Below are positions 44,147-57,636 of a DNA stretch of 64,000 nucleotides, one piece after another. The notes under the pieces were generated by a model. That model saw nothing but the letters and a program-made list of their open reading frames with translations, was not told the origin of the DNA and did no database searches. Origin of the DNA: Brachionus rotundiformis (lineage: Eukaryota > Rotifera > Eurotatoria > Ploima > Brachionidae); NCBI GenBank assembly GCA_016802295.1, contig JAESIW010000020.1:1-64000 (forward strand), given 5' to 3'. The position numbers were made by a program, and so were the translations under genes. The stretch's first letter is position 1. Every line of letters starts with the position of its first letter.

Positions 44147-47100
44147 TTAATTATTTAAACGAAAATTATTAATTAAATTAGCTACATCGACCGAGTCGTC
44201 ATTGGCTGGTCCATTAACAGGCACCCTCTCGAACCTTTTCATCTCTTCGAGCTCCTCATTGTCTTCTTTGTTGGCCTTTTGGGCCTCGAGCTTCTGCTGT
44301 TTGGCCAGCCGAGCGAGCTCGAACTGCCGCTGTCTGATCTCGATCTCCCTCTGATAGCCGAGCAGCTCCTGCTTAATTCGCTCCACTTCGCTCATCTTGG
44401 ACTCGACGGGCTTGTCGCGCATCATGAAGTAGGCCAGCTTGTCCGGCGCGTCGATGTAATTGGCGTACTCTTGGTCGTCCTCGTCGTCCAGCACGTACTC
44501 GCCACGATTGCCAATTATCCTCTTGTGCATTTGGTTTATGTGGTACTCCTGCTCGTCGTCGTCGGCCTCTTCGTCATCCTCGTCCATTTCGTACTCGTCC
44601 TCGTCGTCGTCGTCTTCGTCGTCCTCGTCCTCGTCGTCGTCCTCGTCTTCATCGTCCTCCTCGTAGGTTTTGTTCGTGTTTCGGCGCCTTTTTTTCAAGT
44701 TCATGAGAAGCAGGGCTGTCTGCTGGTCGGTGTCGATTAGTTCGTGCTCGTTTAGAGCGTAGGTCAAGTGTTGCAGAGGCGGCAGAGTGGCCGATATCAA
44801 ATTGCCGCCCACATGGCTGACCAAGGCCGGATGATTGCTGAAATTGTTCAGCGGCTTTAGTTTGTATTCGGGCGGATAGACGCCCGTGATCCACGGATGG
44901 CTCAGGCACTCGTAGGCAGTGGCCCGGTCGTATATGTTGTAGTTAAGCATAGGCAGGAGGAAGTCGGCGAACTCGGCCGCGTTCCTAGTCGGCCATTCGT
45001 ATTTTTCGGTTAGAACTTCGTAGAGCTCCCAAGGCCGCAATTGGTTTATGTGACGTAGCTGTCCTCTTTTGGTAAAAAATTCGCCCGAGTACTTGCCGCT
45101 AATGGCTATGTCGTAGGGTATAGGTCCGAGGAGTTCGATGATGTGCGCGATGTGGTCCTCGTCGCGCGAGTAGTTCTCGCCGCTGTGCGGCTCGAACAGA
45201 TAGTCGCCTGTCGCAAGCTCGAAGGCCATACACGCCAAGCTCCATATGTCAGCGCTTGTGGTGTATCCCGAGCCGAGTATGACCTCCAGCGAGCGATACT
45301 GCCGCGTCTGAATGTCCTCTGTGAAATGGTGATATGTCCAGCAGGCATTGCCCAAGTCGGCTATTTTCACTTGAAGGTTGCTCTCGTCTTCAATCACCTT
45401 TTTGAATAAAGATAAAAATTTTTGTTCATTTTTTTATTTTATTTTTTCTTTTATAAAAAACTTTAGATCTTAAATTATTTAGTTAATTATTACAACTCTA
45501 AGATAATGGTAAAGCAAACGGAGCACTTGCCAGACTCAGACCAGTGCGGATCATCAAAGAACTTCAGTATTTATGTCACATGACCAAGTAATTATTTAAA
45601 TGTTTTATATTACCCTAAAATTAAGCCCATAAATTTTTGTTAGGATGAGAAGGAGACTTAATCCAGCTTTTTAAAATTATTAACAGATATGAGATTATCA
45701 ATTTTGAAAATGGTATTAATAATCAGTCGTATAGCTTAAGAATACACGACAAATGTATAGTTAGAGAATATGTGAAAAGTTCCATGATAAAATATTCAAC
45801 AAGAATTATCTTCTTAATTCTATGCTTAAAAGTAAGATCATTTTGGTAAATAGAAAGATAAGATTGTTCGTGGAAACGATATAATACGTTGCTACACATA
45901 TACAACACTGATGTACCAGAGTGAACGCTGGAGAATGACTGAGGTGGATGGAAAAAGTCTGAACACCTTCATTGCTGGTAGCCTCAGTATGACTCCTCAT
46001 TAACTAGACAGAGGAACGAATTCAGAACCACTGAGTCTATGTATCAACATGTAGTTAGAATGAAAAGAATCCGAATACCAAAAAGAGCTCTTCAGTAAAT
46101 ATCCAAAGGGCGAAAAGAGGCAGGTAAAAAGACCAGCAAAAACATGGAATCAAAAGTAGCTCACAAGAAGAGAATTCGCTCTACTCAATCTGCGAAGAGG
46201 ACGCCTTCTTGGTTTCTTGGGAAGAACTAAGATTGCTTAGGTGTTAGTAGTGCAAAAGAAACCACTACCTCTATAACTCACATTAGATCTTAAAGGCAGA
46301 ACCTCAAGACCTTCCTTAGGATGACACTAGTCACTCGGAAAGAATATTGATGGTATAATATAAGTCTATTATTTCAATTGGTATTGGCAGTTTTTTAAAG
46401 ATTAGCTATAGTGATCCAGTTTAACAATGGTATATGGGTATATGCGTGAAGTTAAAAGATCGACTTTATTGGAATCAAAAGTAATGACCCTATGTCCCAC
46501 AAGGAGTGGATAAGGAAAAAATTAATGATAAATCATGTTCAGCTAAATGGTTAACCATCATTTTATTAATTTAATCTTAGTAATATCAAATTAGGAGATT
46601 AATATGATCATTAATTTATTACAAACAAATAAAATTGTACAATAAAACAATATAACATAATTTTCATAATTGCTTCATATTAATTATGTTAACTGTGTTG
46701 TACACGTCATTTTAGAAATACATTAATCACATTTTATTTTTACTAAGCTTAACTATTTAACAGTTCCAAATTCATAATATTTGAGAACAATTATACAAAG
46801 AGTATATCAAGTGTCTGAAGACAAGAAATTTGATCTACACTTAAAGGCGCCAAAAGCCAAATTAAAAAAATAAATAATTTTTGTTTAAATAAAATATTGA
46901 TTTAGATATAATTGCGCATTTTTTGAATAAAAATTTATCTAACTATTTAAAACAAAGCTGTGAGACATAAAGGCAGGACCATTGTCTAATAGATAATAGA
47001 ATATTTTTAAGAAAATTTATAAAAATTTAAAAATATGATCAAAAGATGATCTTCGTGAGTTCCACAAAGTCAGCAAAGGCTTGCACAAAGTGAATAAGTT

Positions 47101-49120
47101 CATATAAAATTCCAATCCATTTAAGGATTTGATTCAATATTTTTACAGCTATCCACTTGACAACAGTAATCAATAAGCAATCCTTCTTTGAATGCACTGA
47201 ATCGTTGCTATGTGGTCTAACAAAAAAGACTGTGAACAAACAAACAAATTAAAACAAGTCTTGACTTGCCTGTTCTTGTTACGAATACTATTAACACAAG
47301 AAGCACCGACAAAGTTCGGTCAATTTTTTTAAACTGTAAATAAAATCCCACCAAACAAAAGCAGTCAGTAAATAATCATAAATTTGACAGTCAATTTCTT
47401 ACAGGCCTTCAAAATTCCCAACAATTTTTAACCCAAATTTCAAACAGTCTTATCTCAAAGCTAGAAGTCAATATTACAACAACAATGCGATAAAATTTGC
47501 TAATAATGATAATTTCTTCTCAACACATATCTTTTTTTTTATATTTAATTTAATAAAATTTTTTCAAAAATATCTGACTTTTATTTTATTGTCATTGATC
47601 TTGGCCAGAAAGCAAACAGAGTTGTTTAATCATGGAATAAAAATACGCCTTTGCCAGGACTAGGCAAGTAAAGCTAATTGAACGCTTACCTCGTAGACTG
47701 GATTTAGGTGCTTTCTTTTCAGTTCGGCCAATTGTTCGGACAACTCAGGATCCTGATTAGACTTGGAGCTGTCGTTTTGAGATCCATTTAACTTGTCACC
47801 ATTGTTCTCTGCTCGCTCAGCACTCACCTCCTGTGTTTGCTGTGTCTGTTGCTGCTGCTGCTGCTGTTGTTTAAGAGCGCGCTTTTTGGCCTTTTGAGCG
47901 GCTCGTTTGCGGCTCTTTTTCGTCTGTGCACTATCGACCACTTGTTCAACAGGCTTCTCACTTTCTTTGGCATTTAACAAATCTTCAATATTTACATCCT
48001 GAACAATAGATATCAATTTGGACAAGCGTTTGTCCTCTGGCTTGTCGGCTTGTTGCTCATCGGGCGCCAAATTAGTGTCATAGCCGAGCAAATTCAAGTT
48101 CTCCTTGTCCAACAGCTCGATTTGCTTTTGCTGCGCTTCGAGCAAAGTCTCGATGCGTTTTTGTTTCTTTCTAAGCTTTTTTTTTTTATTGCGCGACATT
48201 TTTTGAGCATTGTCGTCTTGATTGGGCCGATGGTCGGTCTGTGCCAGAGGATGGACAAGCTCGGCGCCATTGGTGGCCACCGAGGCGACCGCCGAGCCGG
48301 ACGGCTTGATGCCCAGACGCTGCCACTCGGCCGCCTCCTTGGCCAAGTGCCGCACGTGCGTCTCGTCTACGCACAGCAGCACGTTCTCAGGCTTCATGTC
48401 CGTGTGTATGATCTCGCACTTTCGGTGCAAATAGTCCAGGCCTTGTAGGACCTGTTTGACTATGGTGCGCACATTGGCCAGCGGTATGCCGTGGTAGTTT
48501 GACTTGATGATCAGCTTGAGTAGGTTGTTGCCGAGCACCTCGAAGACCATGCAAACGTGGACGCCATTCGGCCCGGTGACCCTGAAGTTGTCGAGCAGCT
48601 GCACGGTCTTGAAGCGGTTGTCGTCGGTCGGATCGCTGTCCCGGGCGCACAGCAGCAGCTTTATTTCGTCGGCGGCCGCCTCCGTGTAGTGCTTGGCCGA
48701 CTTGACAATCTTGAGCGCCACAAAGCGCAACGCCTTGAAGTCCCAGCACAGCCACACGGTCGAGAAGTGGCCCCAGCCCAGCTTTCTGAGCACATGGTAG
48801 CGGTTGTTGTACAAGTCGCCTATTTTGACCGGGTGGTAGCCGCCCTTGCAGTAGTCGCCAATGTCCTCTTGCTCTTCGTTGTCCGAGCCGACCTCGTTCT
48901 GCGTCGGCGGCGTCTGCACCGGCTCGGCAGTCGCGCAACTCGGCTGCGGCTCCGGCGACTCGACCCTCTTGTTCTGCTTGATTATAATCTCGTGTGTTTC
49001 CAGCTCTTCTTCCAGCGCGCCCACCGGCTCCGCGTCCACTGCCTGGCTCTTTTTTTTATTCTTCTTTTTCTTGTTGCTGCCATTCTGGTTTGGCTGAAGT
49101 GTCGGATCGTTCGTAATCAT
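44147..49120 (-). CDS. SRPK: SR-protein kinase (SRPK family)
   Basis: Two exons join in phase 0: 49120-47690 (477 codons) and 45397-44147, across a 2292-nt intron with donor gtaagc; about 893 residues. SRPKs phosphorylate Arg-Ser dipeptides of splicing factors. Exon 1 has a charged N-terminal tail, then YHPVKIGDLYNNRYHVLRKL, the Gly-loop LGWGHFSTVW, Lys137 in VALKIV, Glu152, and the catalytic loop IIHTDMKPENVLL. A long spacer insert typical of SRPKs follows (RNKKKKLRKKQKR, a Gln run near 430). Exon 2 continues with the DFG-equivalent IADLGNACW, RQYRSLEVILGSGY and HPWITG. A C-terminal extension holds about 50 nearly continuous Asp/Glu residues and a coiled-coil-like stretch. Start and exons are well supported; the coding DNA is clearly richer in GC than its surroundings. 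Confidence 0.93.
46040..46260 (+). pseudogene. LINE ORF2 C-terminal remnant in SRPK intron
   Basis: The plus strand (antisense to SRPK) reads YQHVVRMKRIRIPKRALQ, a stop, then SKGRKEAGKKTSKNMESK, equivalent to the GHV.RM...RIPK.AL / GRR..GRP.KRW end of several LINE ORF2 proteins. It is heavily decayed. Confidence 0.6.
47291..47332 (+). repeat. Decayed piggyBac-type terminus
   Basis: TTAA at 47291-47294 followed by CACAAGAAGCACCGAC, a short inverted pair around aaagttcg, and a T-run. It differs by a few bases from the ends at 34859 and 54235. Confidence 0.5.
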
Positions 49121-52100
49121 TGTTCGTCTCGAAGTGACCCGATTTCCAATATGCTTTGTTTGAAATAATATAAAATATACAAATATATAAAAATTTGAGT
49201 GTGAGCTTGGTATTATAATTGGAAAAATTATGATTATTAAGAGAAAGAGAGAGAGAGAAGAAAGAAGTTTGAGAAAATATAGCTGTGTGTGGTATTTAAA
49301 CGTTCATGATGATTGTTAGTCTAAAAATTTTAATAAAATATATTTTTTTTCATATTTTTATTTTCATTTATATATTATTTCTTTTTTTTTGATAGACAAT
49401 TTATGATACACTCATTGCTTTGTTGGGTGTCTTGAGTGATACTTGCTTTTAGAAAGCGCCCCTGCGGTCATTGTCCACTCACTCACATTTTGTTAGTAGC
49501 TTTTAATTTTGGAAATAATAATTACGTAAAAATAAAAAAAAAAGTTAAAATAACAAATTTGTTTTGGCCTAATTAAGCTAAAGACTTAATTACAAATTAA
49601 AGTAATTTTTTGTTCGAATTTATTTAAGTGAATTAAATATCGGTCAAGTGGTCATTAGATGCCGCCTATTACCGTTTAAGTATTAACATTTTGTGATCAA
49701 AAAATAAGAGAAAAATATATTTGGTTTAGATTGGAAAAATATATATGACCAATTTAGGTCTGAGAAATAAAATCTGCAGTCTTATTTATAAACCATTTAC
49801 GCAAATACATGATATATCTTTGATGTAGAATTATCTTCTCTGTTTAAAATTTATTTCATTTTTGCCTACCACTGATAAGATCTCAATACGTGTTCATTAC
49901 ATCATTCAGATTGATTGAATTTTAATTCCCACAAAGAAATAAAAATATACACACTAAGGCACTGTAAGCTCACTGGTTCAATAAGCATTAAAGAATTTTT
50001 CCTTAAGACAAAAATAGTGTCACTATCATGCCCTAATATATGTTAAGCGTGTATTAAATGTGTCTCCCAGTGATTAAACATTAATGCCGTTCAAAGTTTG
50101 TCTTAAGTGTCTTAATCCATAATATTTAATTAAAAAAACTTGAAATAAATGTTAATTAATTTAAATTGATTTGTTTTGCTTTATGATTGATGCTAATTTC
50201 CATCATAGCCATGTCAGGAAGCTAAGTCTGGCTGACTGATGTATCTTAATTTACAAATTTTTTCCTGTTGGTAGAATTTTTTTAATTATACTTAAATCCT
50301 AATTGACAAATTGTACATAAAATATATTTTCACTTTGATCAATTTAAATATTGCTTTTTAGACAATTGCATATAATGTGATTATTTATCTATTTATAATG
50401 CCTCTGTTTAAGAGTCAAACCAAATCTTTGTGACAATCGTTAAAAATTTCATTTCTTTTAAGAGTAAAAATAATCTTACCAAATATTTTATGAATACTTA
50501 AAAATATACAACTTGTCTTCTGGTCAAATGTAAATGTAATTTTATCTAAAATCTGGCATAAAAAATGAAAAAAAAGAAAAGATAAACATAAATTTAATAT
50601 CTTAGTTCCAAAAGCAACCAGAAAGTGGTACCCATTAGCTTTATTTGTTAAAAAAATCATAATATAATAATAATTTACGAAGATAACCTCTGGATAAATT
50701 ATTTATATCATTCAATTAAAATATGTGAACCTTGAGGACACGCGCATGGAAGGGCAAATTATGTGATAGAATAAAAAAATCTGAATTCTTTGAGAGAGAA
50801 AACGACAATAAGTAAACAAGAATTGGCTGGCGGGTGGAAAGACCACCAACCTTTTCAACAATTCCACTGCAAAAGCTTATGACAAGCTACTTAAACGCCC
50901 AAGTATGTCACCAATTACAAAGAAATAAACATCTCAGCAAGAAACCAAATCAAAACAATGACTGGTAATTCACAAGGATAGAACAATGGTCACTAAAGAA
51001 CGGTTAGCTTAATTTTAAATCTGCAAATTATGCAAAAATTTAGAGTTTATTTATACAATAAGTTTGACCATGATTTGGCCTTGGAAATTTTTTTTCAAGT
51101 ATGGAACTTGACTTTTATTTTAATCTAACCTGGTGAAATTAAAAACATCTTACGTAATCTCCCATTAATACTTGCTATTTAACAATAAACAAACTGTTAT
51201 TTATTTTTTAATTTTCTATGAGAGTTGCTAGTCTTAAAGATTGGCCAGATTAAGAAGTAAACAATTTCTTTGAACTTTATTAAATTTGAAAGTGAATAAA
51301 AGATAAACGAGTACAATTTGCTATGAATTATTTACGCATTACCAGAAGGTACTTAAATGCTATGGCAGAATAATAATACCATGGTACTATGTGAGTCGTC
51401 TAAACCAATATTTCTTTTCTTCAGGTCATACAATAAATATTGAAAAAAAAATTTTTTTTTCTTAAAAATTATTATAATAAAAGTACATAGACTGAACAGA
51501 TCCTTGGAAACTTGAATTTATTTTTTTAAATAGAAAAAAAAATGTCTGAATATATTATGCTTGGATTCGACTAAATTTGGTCAAGGATTCGCTTTAAATT
51601 GGACTTAAACTCAATTTAAGTAATTGGAGTATTTTAAGCTCTTAAACCTTAAAACCAACTAATGGTTTTCTAGGATGCCGTTTGAGTGCGCGTTCTGGCG
51701 TTAAATTAAAAACTCTATAGCATAAATAAACCATTTTTTTTCACCTATTTTAATTTAATTTATTAATAGCTACAAAATCAGTCTTTGGAATAATATCTAA
51801 ATAAATCTAGTCGTAGTCTCACCTACTTAAATACATAAGCTCTTTAAAACGAAAGAAAAATAATGAATGACTTAATTAAGCTAATTTAAATGATGATTAA
51901 AAGATGCGTCTGAATTTTTCTGAATACCAAGTAACTGAAAAATTTGTCACTAACTCCCTCTAGTCTTGAGCATAATTTCCAATTAAATTATTCATTCAAG
52001 TCATCAAAAGCTTAATTTGAAAATATTTGATTGCCAAAACTCTTCTATCATACTAGGCTCATTATAGATTATTAATGACGCTTTTTATTTTTAGACTTGT

Positions 52101-53643
52101 CTAGAAAAAGAACGTTTGGCTCAAATTGCCAAATCTTTAAATCCTATAATGTTAGCTGAAAATGATTAATCGAAGTATTGAATGGGCCATTTAAGTTCTT
52201 TCTTAGGATAAACAAGGTTTAAATCGAATAATTAGCTCAAGAAATAGAATAAACACAAAGTTAGTAGCTTATCTTGGAATAGATTAGATTTATTTTCCTA
52301 AAGAAACGAGTCTAATCGATTAGTTAGACTGGGTAAAACCAATTAGCTGGGAGAAAGAACGAGAAAGGGAGGGGGATATTTATTCTTGCTTTATTGTTGA
52401 ACATGAACTATTGGTTCGCCTAGCTGCAGATTAGCCGAGCGGGTCTTTGGTAACTTGACTCGAATAGTCTGTTTTCGAGTTGAACAATATGCTTCTACAA
52501 ATACTCAGAAGCTTTAAGAAGCTATTTGATAATTAAATCCTCCAAAAATGATTATATTATGTAAAAGAAAAATATATAGATAATTTAATCATTTGTTAAT
52601 AGAGCGCTATCCTATCTTTTCTTTTATGTTGCAGGAATTCTCATTAATTGTTTTGCCTCATTTGGTGAAAAAATTTGCTTTGTTTCCAAGAGATAAATTG
52701 CAATTATAAGTGACAAGTTTAAATTTTCATTATGGTCAAATTGTAAATGCTTCATTGAGAACTAATTAGAGTCTCTTTGACAAACAAAAATGCTCTCAAA
52801 CAGTATTTATTTTGTACAATTTCAAGTAGTATTAATTTTCTAATTGGAAAATAATTTTCAAAAATAGCTAAATTAAAAGTCTTGATTCCAGAGTCATAGA
52901 AGCTAGTTTGTGTTAAATCAAAAATTTAGTTTTTTTGACATAAATGCCGATTTCACTGGATTAGGTAACTAACTTGAGTATAAGTATTTTTAGTAACTGT
53001 TGTAGCTCTGTAAATAGTTTAGAAAGTCAAAATTAAAAGTTTCACAGCACTGAAATCTCATGCGTCTAGCAACTAGTTAGTGTTTAACACAGTGTAAGAA
53101 TCTCTGGATGTTATAGTGAGAGAAGAACAAGCAGGATTTAGAAGAAAGAGGATGTTGAGTCAGGATATTTGCCTTAAGGAACATCATATAAAAAGTCTGA
53201 AGAATAGTCCATTTCATTGGCTTCAAAAAAACTCTTTGATAGCATATACATATAGACTGTACATGGATTATACATTTTACCATAGAAGATAATTAACTTG
53301 ATAAAACTCTTCTCATTATTTTTTTATTTTGTGTATTATTGCAAACAATTAATGCTAGATATATGATGCATTAATATGATGGTCCTGGCTTTAACACCTT
53401 AGTTTCTGATATGCACTGTTTATAGCAGCGGCGTAGCCAGCGAGGACCTGGACCACCATTTATAAGTTAATTCTGTTTATTAAAAATGTTCGTACTTTTT
53501 AAGTAAATATTATAGTTGTTAATTTAATTTTACTTTCACAATACTACTCCCATGCTATCTTATATTGTAATGCAGCTATCATAGAAGCAAGCAATAGCTT
53601 TATTATTATTATTATTACATTTTTTTAAAATAAAAACAAAAGC
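49121..53643 (+). other. Gene desert upstream of SRPK
   Basis: No gene is seen on either strand. A short GA-rich tract (agagaaagagagagagag) lies at about 49242-49260, some 125 bp upstream of the SRPK start codon, and may belong to its promoter. An (ATT)n tract lies at 53600-53617. Confidence 0.5.
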
Positions 53644-54239
53644 TTAACACTAGAAGTGCCAACAAAAAAAAATACTAGAAGCACAAAACGGGGTCAAATG
53701 ACTCTTTAAAATGAAAGATGTTTTAAGGCTTTATTTGATAAAAAAATTTATTAAATTAATAATATATCAATTTTAAATCATGTAATAAAAAAAAAGATTT
53801 CTATAAAAATTATTTCTCACATTTTTTACAAATAATCACACGTTCCGTTGTACATTGTCCGCATACTGATTTTTTATAGTTTGTACAAAAAAATTAGTTT
53901 TATTATTGTTGCAAAGGCGAGTTTGATACTAAACAAGCTTTGAAGAACTGTTTTCTTGATCATCTAAACTTTGGGATCCTTTACCTACACTTTTAGGTGT
54001 TTGGGGTGAAGAATGGGTAGAATAGGAATCATTCGACTCTTTTTGGTGCTTCTAGTAGTATATAGTCAATTAAAAAAAATGAAGCATCATGTGAATATGT
54101 TAATATAAAATTTTCAAAATTTAAATTTTTTTAATGTTAACTTAACAACTTCAAGTTCTAATCTTCTCAGACTATTTAATTATAACTAAGTAAAAAATCA
54201 AAAAGAGTCATTTTGACACCTTGGTGCTTCTAGTGTTAA
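53644..54239. mobile_element. Non-autonomous piggyBac-derived element
   Basis: TTAA duplications (53644-53647 and 54236-54239) flank a 588-bp element with inverted ends CACTAGAAGTGCCAA and, on the other strand, CACTAGAAGCACCAAGG. The minus strand inside encodes the Cys-rich C-terminus of a piggyBac transposase: TRLCNNNKTN and, one frame over, NYKKSVCGQCTTERVIIC followed by KKC (about 53940-53815), preceded by a Ser-rich linker (SPQTPKSVGKGSQSLDDQ). A second inverted pair lies inside (actagaagcacaaaacgggg at 53674; ggtgcttctagt ending 54056), suggesting a nested or rearranged element. It cannot encode a transposase and would depend on one in trans. Confidence 0.82.
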
Positions 54240-56998
54240 GATCTTTTTGGTCTGTAAAAAATTCAATTCTATTTCTGTTATCGTATTTCATCAAATTTAG
54301 GAAAGTTGGCTCATCAAAGTATTTCTTTTATGCGAAAATTTTTCATTTAAAAAACAATCAATTTTTTTCTTATTTTAGATACACATTAGACATGATTCAT
54401 GGATTTTTTTAAAAACTTTTAAACATTTTTGTTAATAAATAATTCAAATAAAGGATAAATTTTTACTGAAATACAAGCAAATTTCTTTAATAAAGAAATA
54501 CGGTATATATTTTATTTGAATCCAATCTAAAAAAATCTTAACTTTTTTTAATTCGAGCCTTGTATAGAAAAATATCTTGCTAGAGTCCCTGATTTTTAAA
54601 GTTTTTTTCTGGATCTTGCTAATATGTTCTTCGATGGTATCTTGTTACAGAACCTATATATCAAGTCACTCTTGAAATTAAATTAATTTTACAATTTATC
54701 AGGTGACACGAGAAAGCTTGTGTCATCAAAATATCTTCAGTGAATCAAGAAAATTAAATTATGGAAACCTTATTAAAAATATTTAGAAATTTTTTGTCAT
54801 CATTCGAGGTGTTATAATACTTTGTTATGGTTATGGTAAAATAATTTCATCTTTATTTCACCTGAAAATATGTATCTTTATTTAATTTTCTAATCAATAA
54901 AATACAACAAGTTTTTTATCAAGTATTTAAAAAATAAATGTATCTGGAATTTACTTATATTTGATAAGGATTGATTATGAGTTTAAAATACATATTAAGG
55001 AAAATTTAATATAAAATAGATAAGCTCATTTATTATTCTAAATATTTAAATCTATTAAATCTATTTTAAATCGGCTTCTGCGTCTATTTAATTATTATTC
55101 ATTATAATGATATGTGTAAGTTAATAAGTCTACAAAAAACATGATGTTATCAAATGATGATAGTTAAATTAATGAAATAATCCTCTGCCAAAAATAAACA
55201 TTTTAAAACAAAATTATTTAAATCCTAACACTCATAATTTTATTAGTCTATTAAATTATTTAATAATTACCTACTTGTTTATCCGCTCTTGAAAAATAGA
55301 TTTTATAAACGATAATAAATAACCAGCTTTATAAAAATCTGCTTTACATTTATTCAAATAATTTATAAAGAATTAAAAACAGATCTATTATTTAACTAAA
55401 AAAATACTAAGAATAAAAAAAAAAGTCCAAATGGTACCGGTTATTAAAAAATACCTCAAAAATTCCTATCTAAATTTCGAAATCATATTTTTAATTACCC
55501 TAATAAATAATTCGATAACATAAAAAATTCATTTAAATTATTTAAATGAAAAAAATTAAAATTTTATTTGATATTTTTCAATTATAAAACTGAAATATTG
55601 ATTAAAAATAATAATTGATAACTATTAATTCGATTTTCTCTTTAAACATTTAAGTTAATTAAAATAAAATAATAATTTTCTAAATTAAATTTTTTCAAAA
55701 TTTACATCACATTTCAATCTATTTGCTAAATCAAAAAAATATATATTTTCGTTTTAACAAGCAACCTTTGAATTTAAATTAAAATTTTTAATTATTTTAA
55801 AATGCGTTTCAAACGATTAAGTATAATTAATTTCAGCCATAATTCATATATTTTTTTATTTTTTGCATTAAATTAAAAATTTTATAAGAACTTTATAAAA
55901 TCAAAATTTTGTTAATTCTCAAACCAAAAGTCTTTTTAACTTTCATTTTTGTGACCAATTTTTGTATTTAAATAAAGAGTTAAAAATAAACAAATAAAAT
56001 TAAAAATTTTGCTAAAATCTAATCAAATATAAACTTTTTAAAGAAAAATTAATAACAAAAAATTATATGAGTTGGTATTTTTGATATGATTAATTTCATT
56101 TTCTTCAATGAATTTTCATTGTATAAAGTATTCCAATTTGATAAAGATAATATTTTTTATTATAAATCAACCATAACTACTTATATTTTATTTACTTAAG
56201 AAATCACCATTTAATTCGAATTTAAAAATAGAGCCATTTACAGTAAGGATTTTTTGGACCAATTTTACTAAAAAATGAATTTACCAGAAATTTGGTAAAT
56301 ATTCATCGTAAACATCCATATTTTATATTTTTATCTTATAACCAGATCTCTAGAATTTATTTTCATTATGATATTTAAAAAATAAATATAAAAAAAATTT
56401 ATCTAAATAATTTAAAATGATAAATAGAAAAATGAAGCATTTAAGTTAAAGCAACCTTTAAAATTGTACTAAAAATTATAAATAAAAAAGATAAAAAGAA
56501 TTAATTAAAATTAGTTTTTTTATTGTTTAATAAAGAGTGTCAATTATTTTTCATTAGACAGGATAAAAATAATTAATCGAAATTTTTTTTGCTTATGAAT
56601 AGAGTTTAATTTTTAAGCCATTTTCTCGACAAGGATAATGCTTCTGGAAAACACTGATTCATAAAAAATATAATAAATTTTATCTAAAAAAAAATCAGAA
56701 TTGAAAAAACTCTCTTTATAACTGATTTTTTATTACCAATAGCAGCAAGAGAGTTTAAAACGCTCATATTTTTTGATCAGATATTTCAAATAAATATCAT
56801 ATTGATTTATCTCATTGTTCATGAAAAATTATCAATGTATGTAAAATTGATTAAAAAAACGCAAAAAATGGGAGCTGGCATCAATGACCGAGTGTTTTCT
56901 CACAATTTGATAACATTTTGGTCTTTTTACCAAATTGTACAAATATTTGATATAAAAATTCTTGTGTAAATTAGAATTTAATTTAATTTAAAAAAATT
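54240..56998 (+). other. Gene desert, extremely AT-rich
   Basis: No gene or structured repeat is seen; homopolymer and (AT)n-like tracts dominate. Confidence 0.55.
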
Positions 56999-57079
56999 CG
57001 CTGCGAACAGGATTTGAACCTGTGCGGGTAACCCCATCTGATTTCGAGTCAGACGCCTTAACCACTCGGCCATCGCAGC
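56999..57079 (-). tRNA. tRNA-Ser (CGA)
   Basis: The 81-nt gene folds as a class II tRNA: acceptor GCTGCGA/TCGCAGC, anticodon arm TCTGA-CTCGAAA-TCAGA with anticodon CGA, a long variable arm (tggggttacccgc), T arm ACAGG-TTCAAAT-CCTGT and discriminator G, as expected for serine. No intron. A T-run (cgaattttttt) follows on the minus strand and serves as a pol III terminator. Identical in sequence to the two copies downstream. Confidence 0.97.
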
Positions 57080-57555
57080 CTATCTCTCCACTAAATGCTG
57101 ATTCAGCATTATAGATTTTTGAGCTTAAATGTTCATTAAAAAATCTCTTTTTTTTAAATATTTCATTATTTTATCAGATTCATTTGATTTTAAAGGTTTC
57201 TTTTGCTAATTAATGTCTGTCATTATTCCTCTTTGATTTATTGTTCCTTGATTTTATTCTCGTTCATTATCGGCATGCCATTGTATTGTTTTAGTCTCGA
57301 GCTTATTCATATCCTTTTTACTTTTTAATATTTGAATTATAGACCAGAGCTATTTTGGCCAAGTGTCTCATTTAGTGGAATTTAAATTTTATTTTAAATT
57401 AGCATATAATTTTCATTTATCAATTCAAATTTTATTTTGCAAATAAATCAAATTTGCATCATATATTTTTTGAAAAACATATTTTTTGAATATGTAACAG
57501 ATAGATGTTATTATTTTTTAGAATTAGGCTATGTTTGAGTTAATTCAATTGCTGA

Positions 57556-57636
57556 GCTGCGATGGCCGAGTGGTTAAGGCGTCTGACTCGAAATCAGATG
57601 GGGTTACCCGCACAGGTTCAAATCCTGTTCGCAGCG
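57556..57636 (+). tRNA. tRNA-Ser (CGA), second copy
   Basis: Identical to the gene at 56999-57079 but on the opposite strand, 476 bp away. Followed by aattttttaaat, a T6 pol III terminator. Confidence 0.97.

Larger units (their letters stand above)
45398..47689 (-). other. Long intron of the SRPK gene
   Basis: The intron splits the kinase domain between the spacer insert and the activation segment. It contains retrotransposon debris (46040-46260), a solo piggyBac-like end (47291) and a short repeat (47254-47282), but no exon that I can support. Confidence 0.8.

Noticed and set aside
44279..44740. Long plus-strand ORFs opposite the SRPK exons (also 48050-48448, 48557-49168, 48387-48938)
   Set aside because: They are antisense or shifted-frame shadows of GC-richer kinase exons; the repeated Ser or Val runs mirror the acidic tail.
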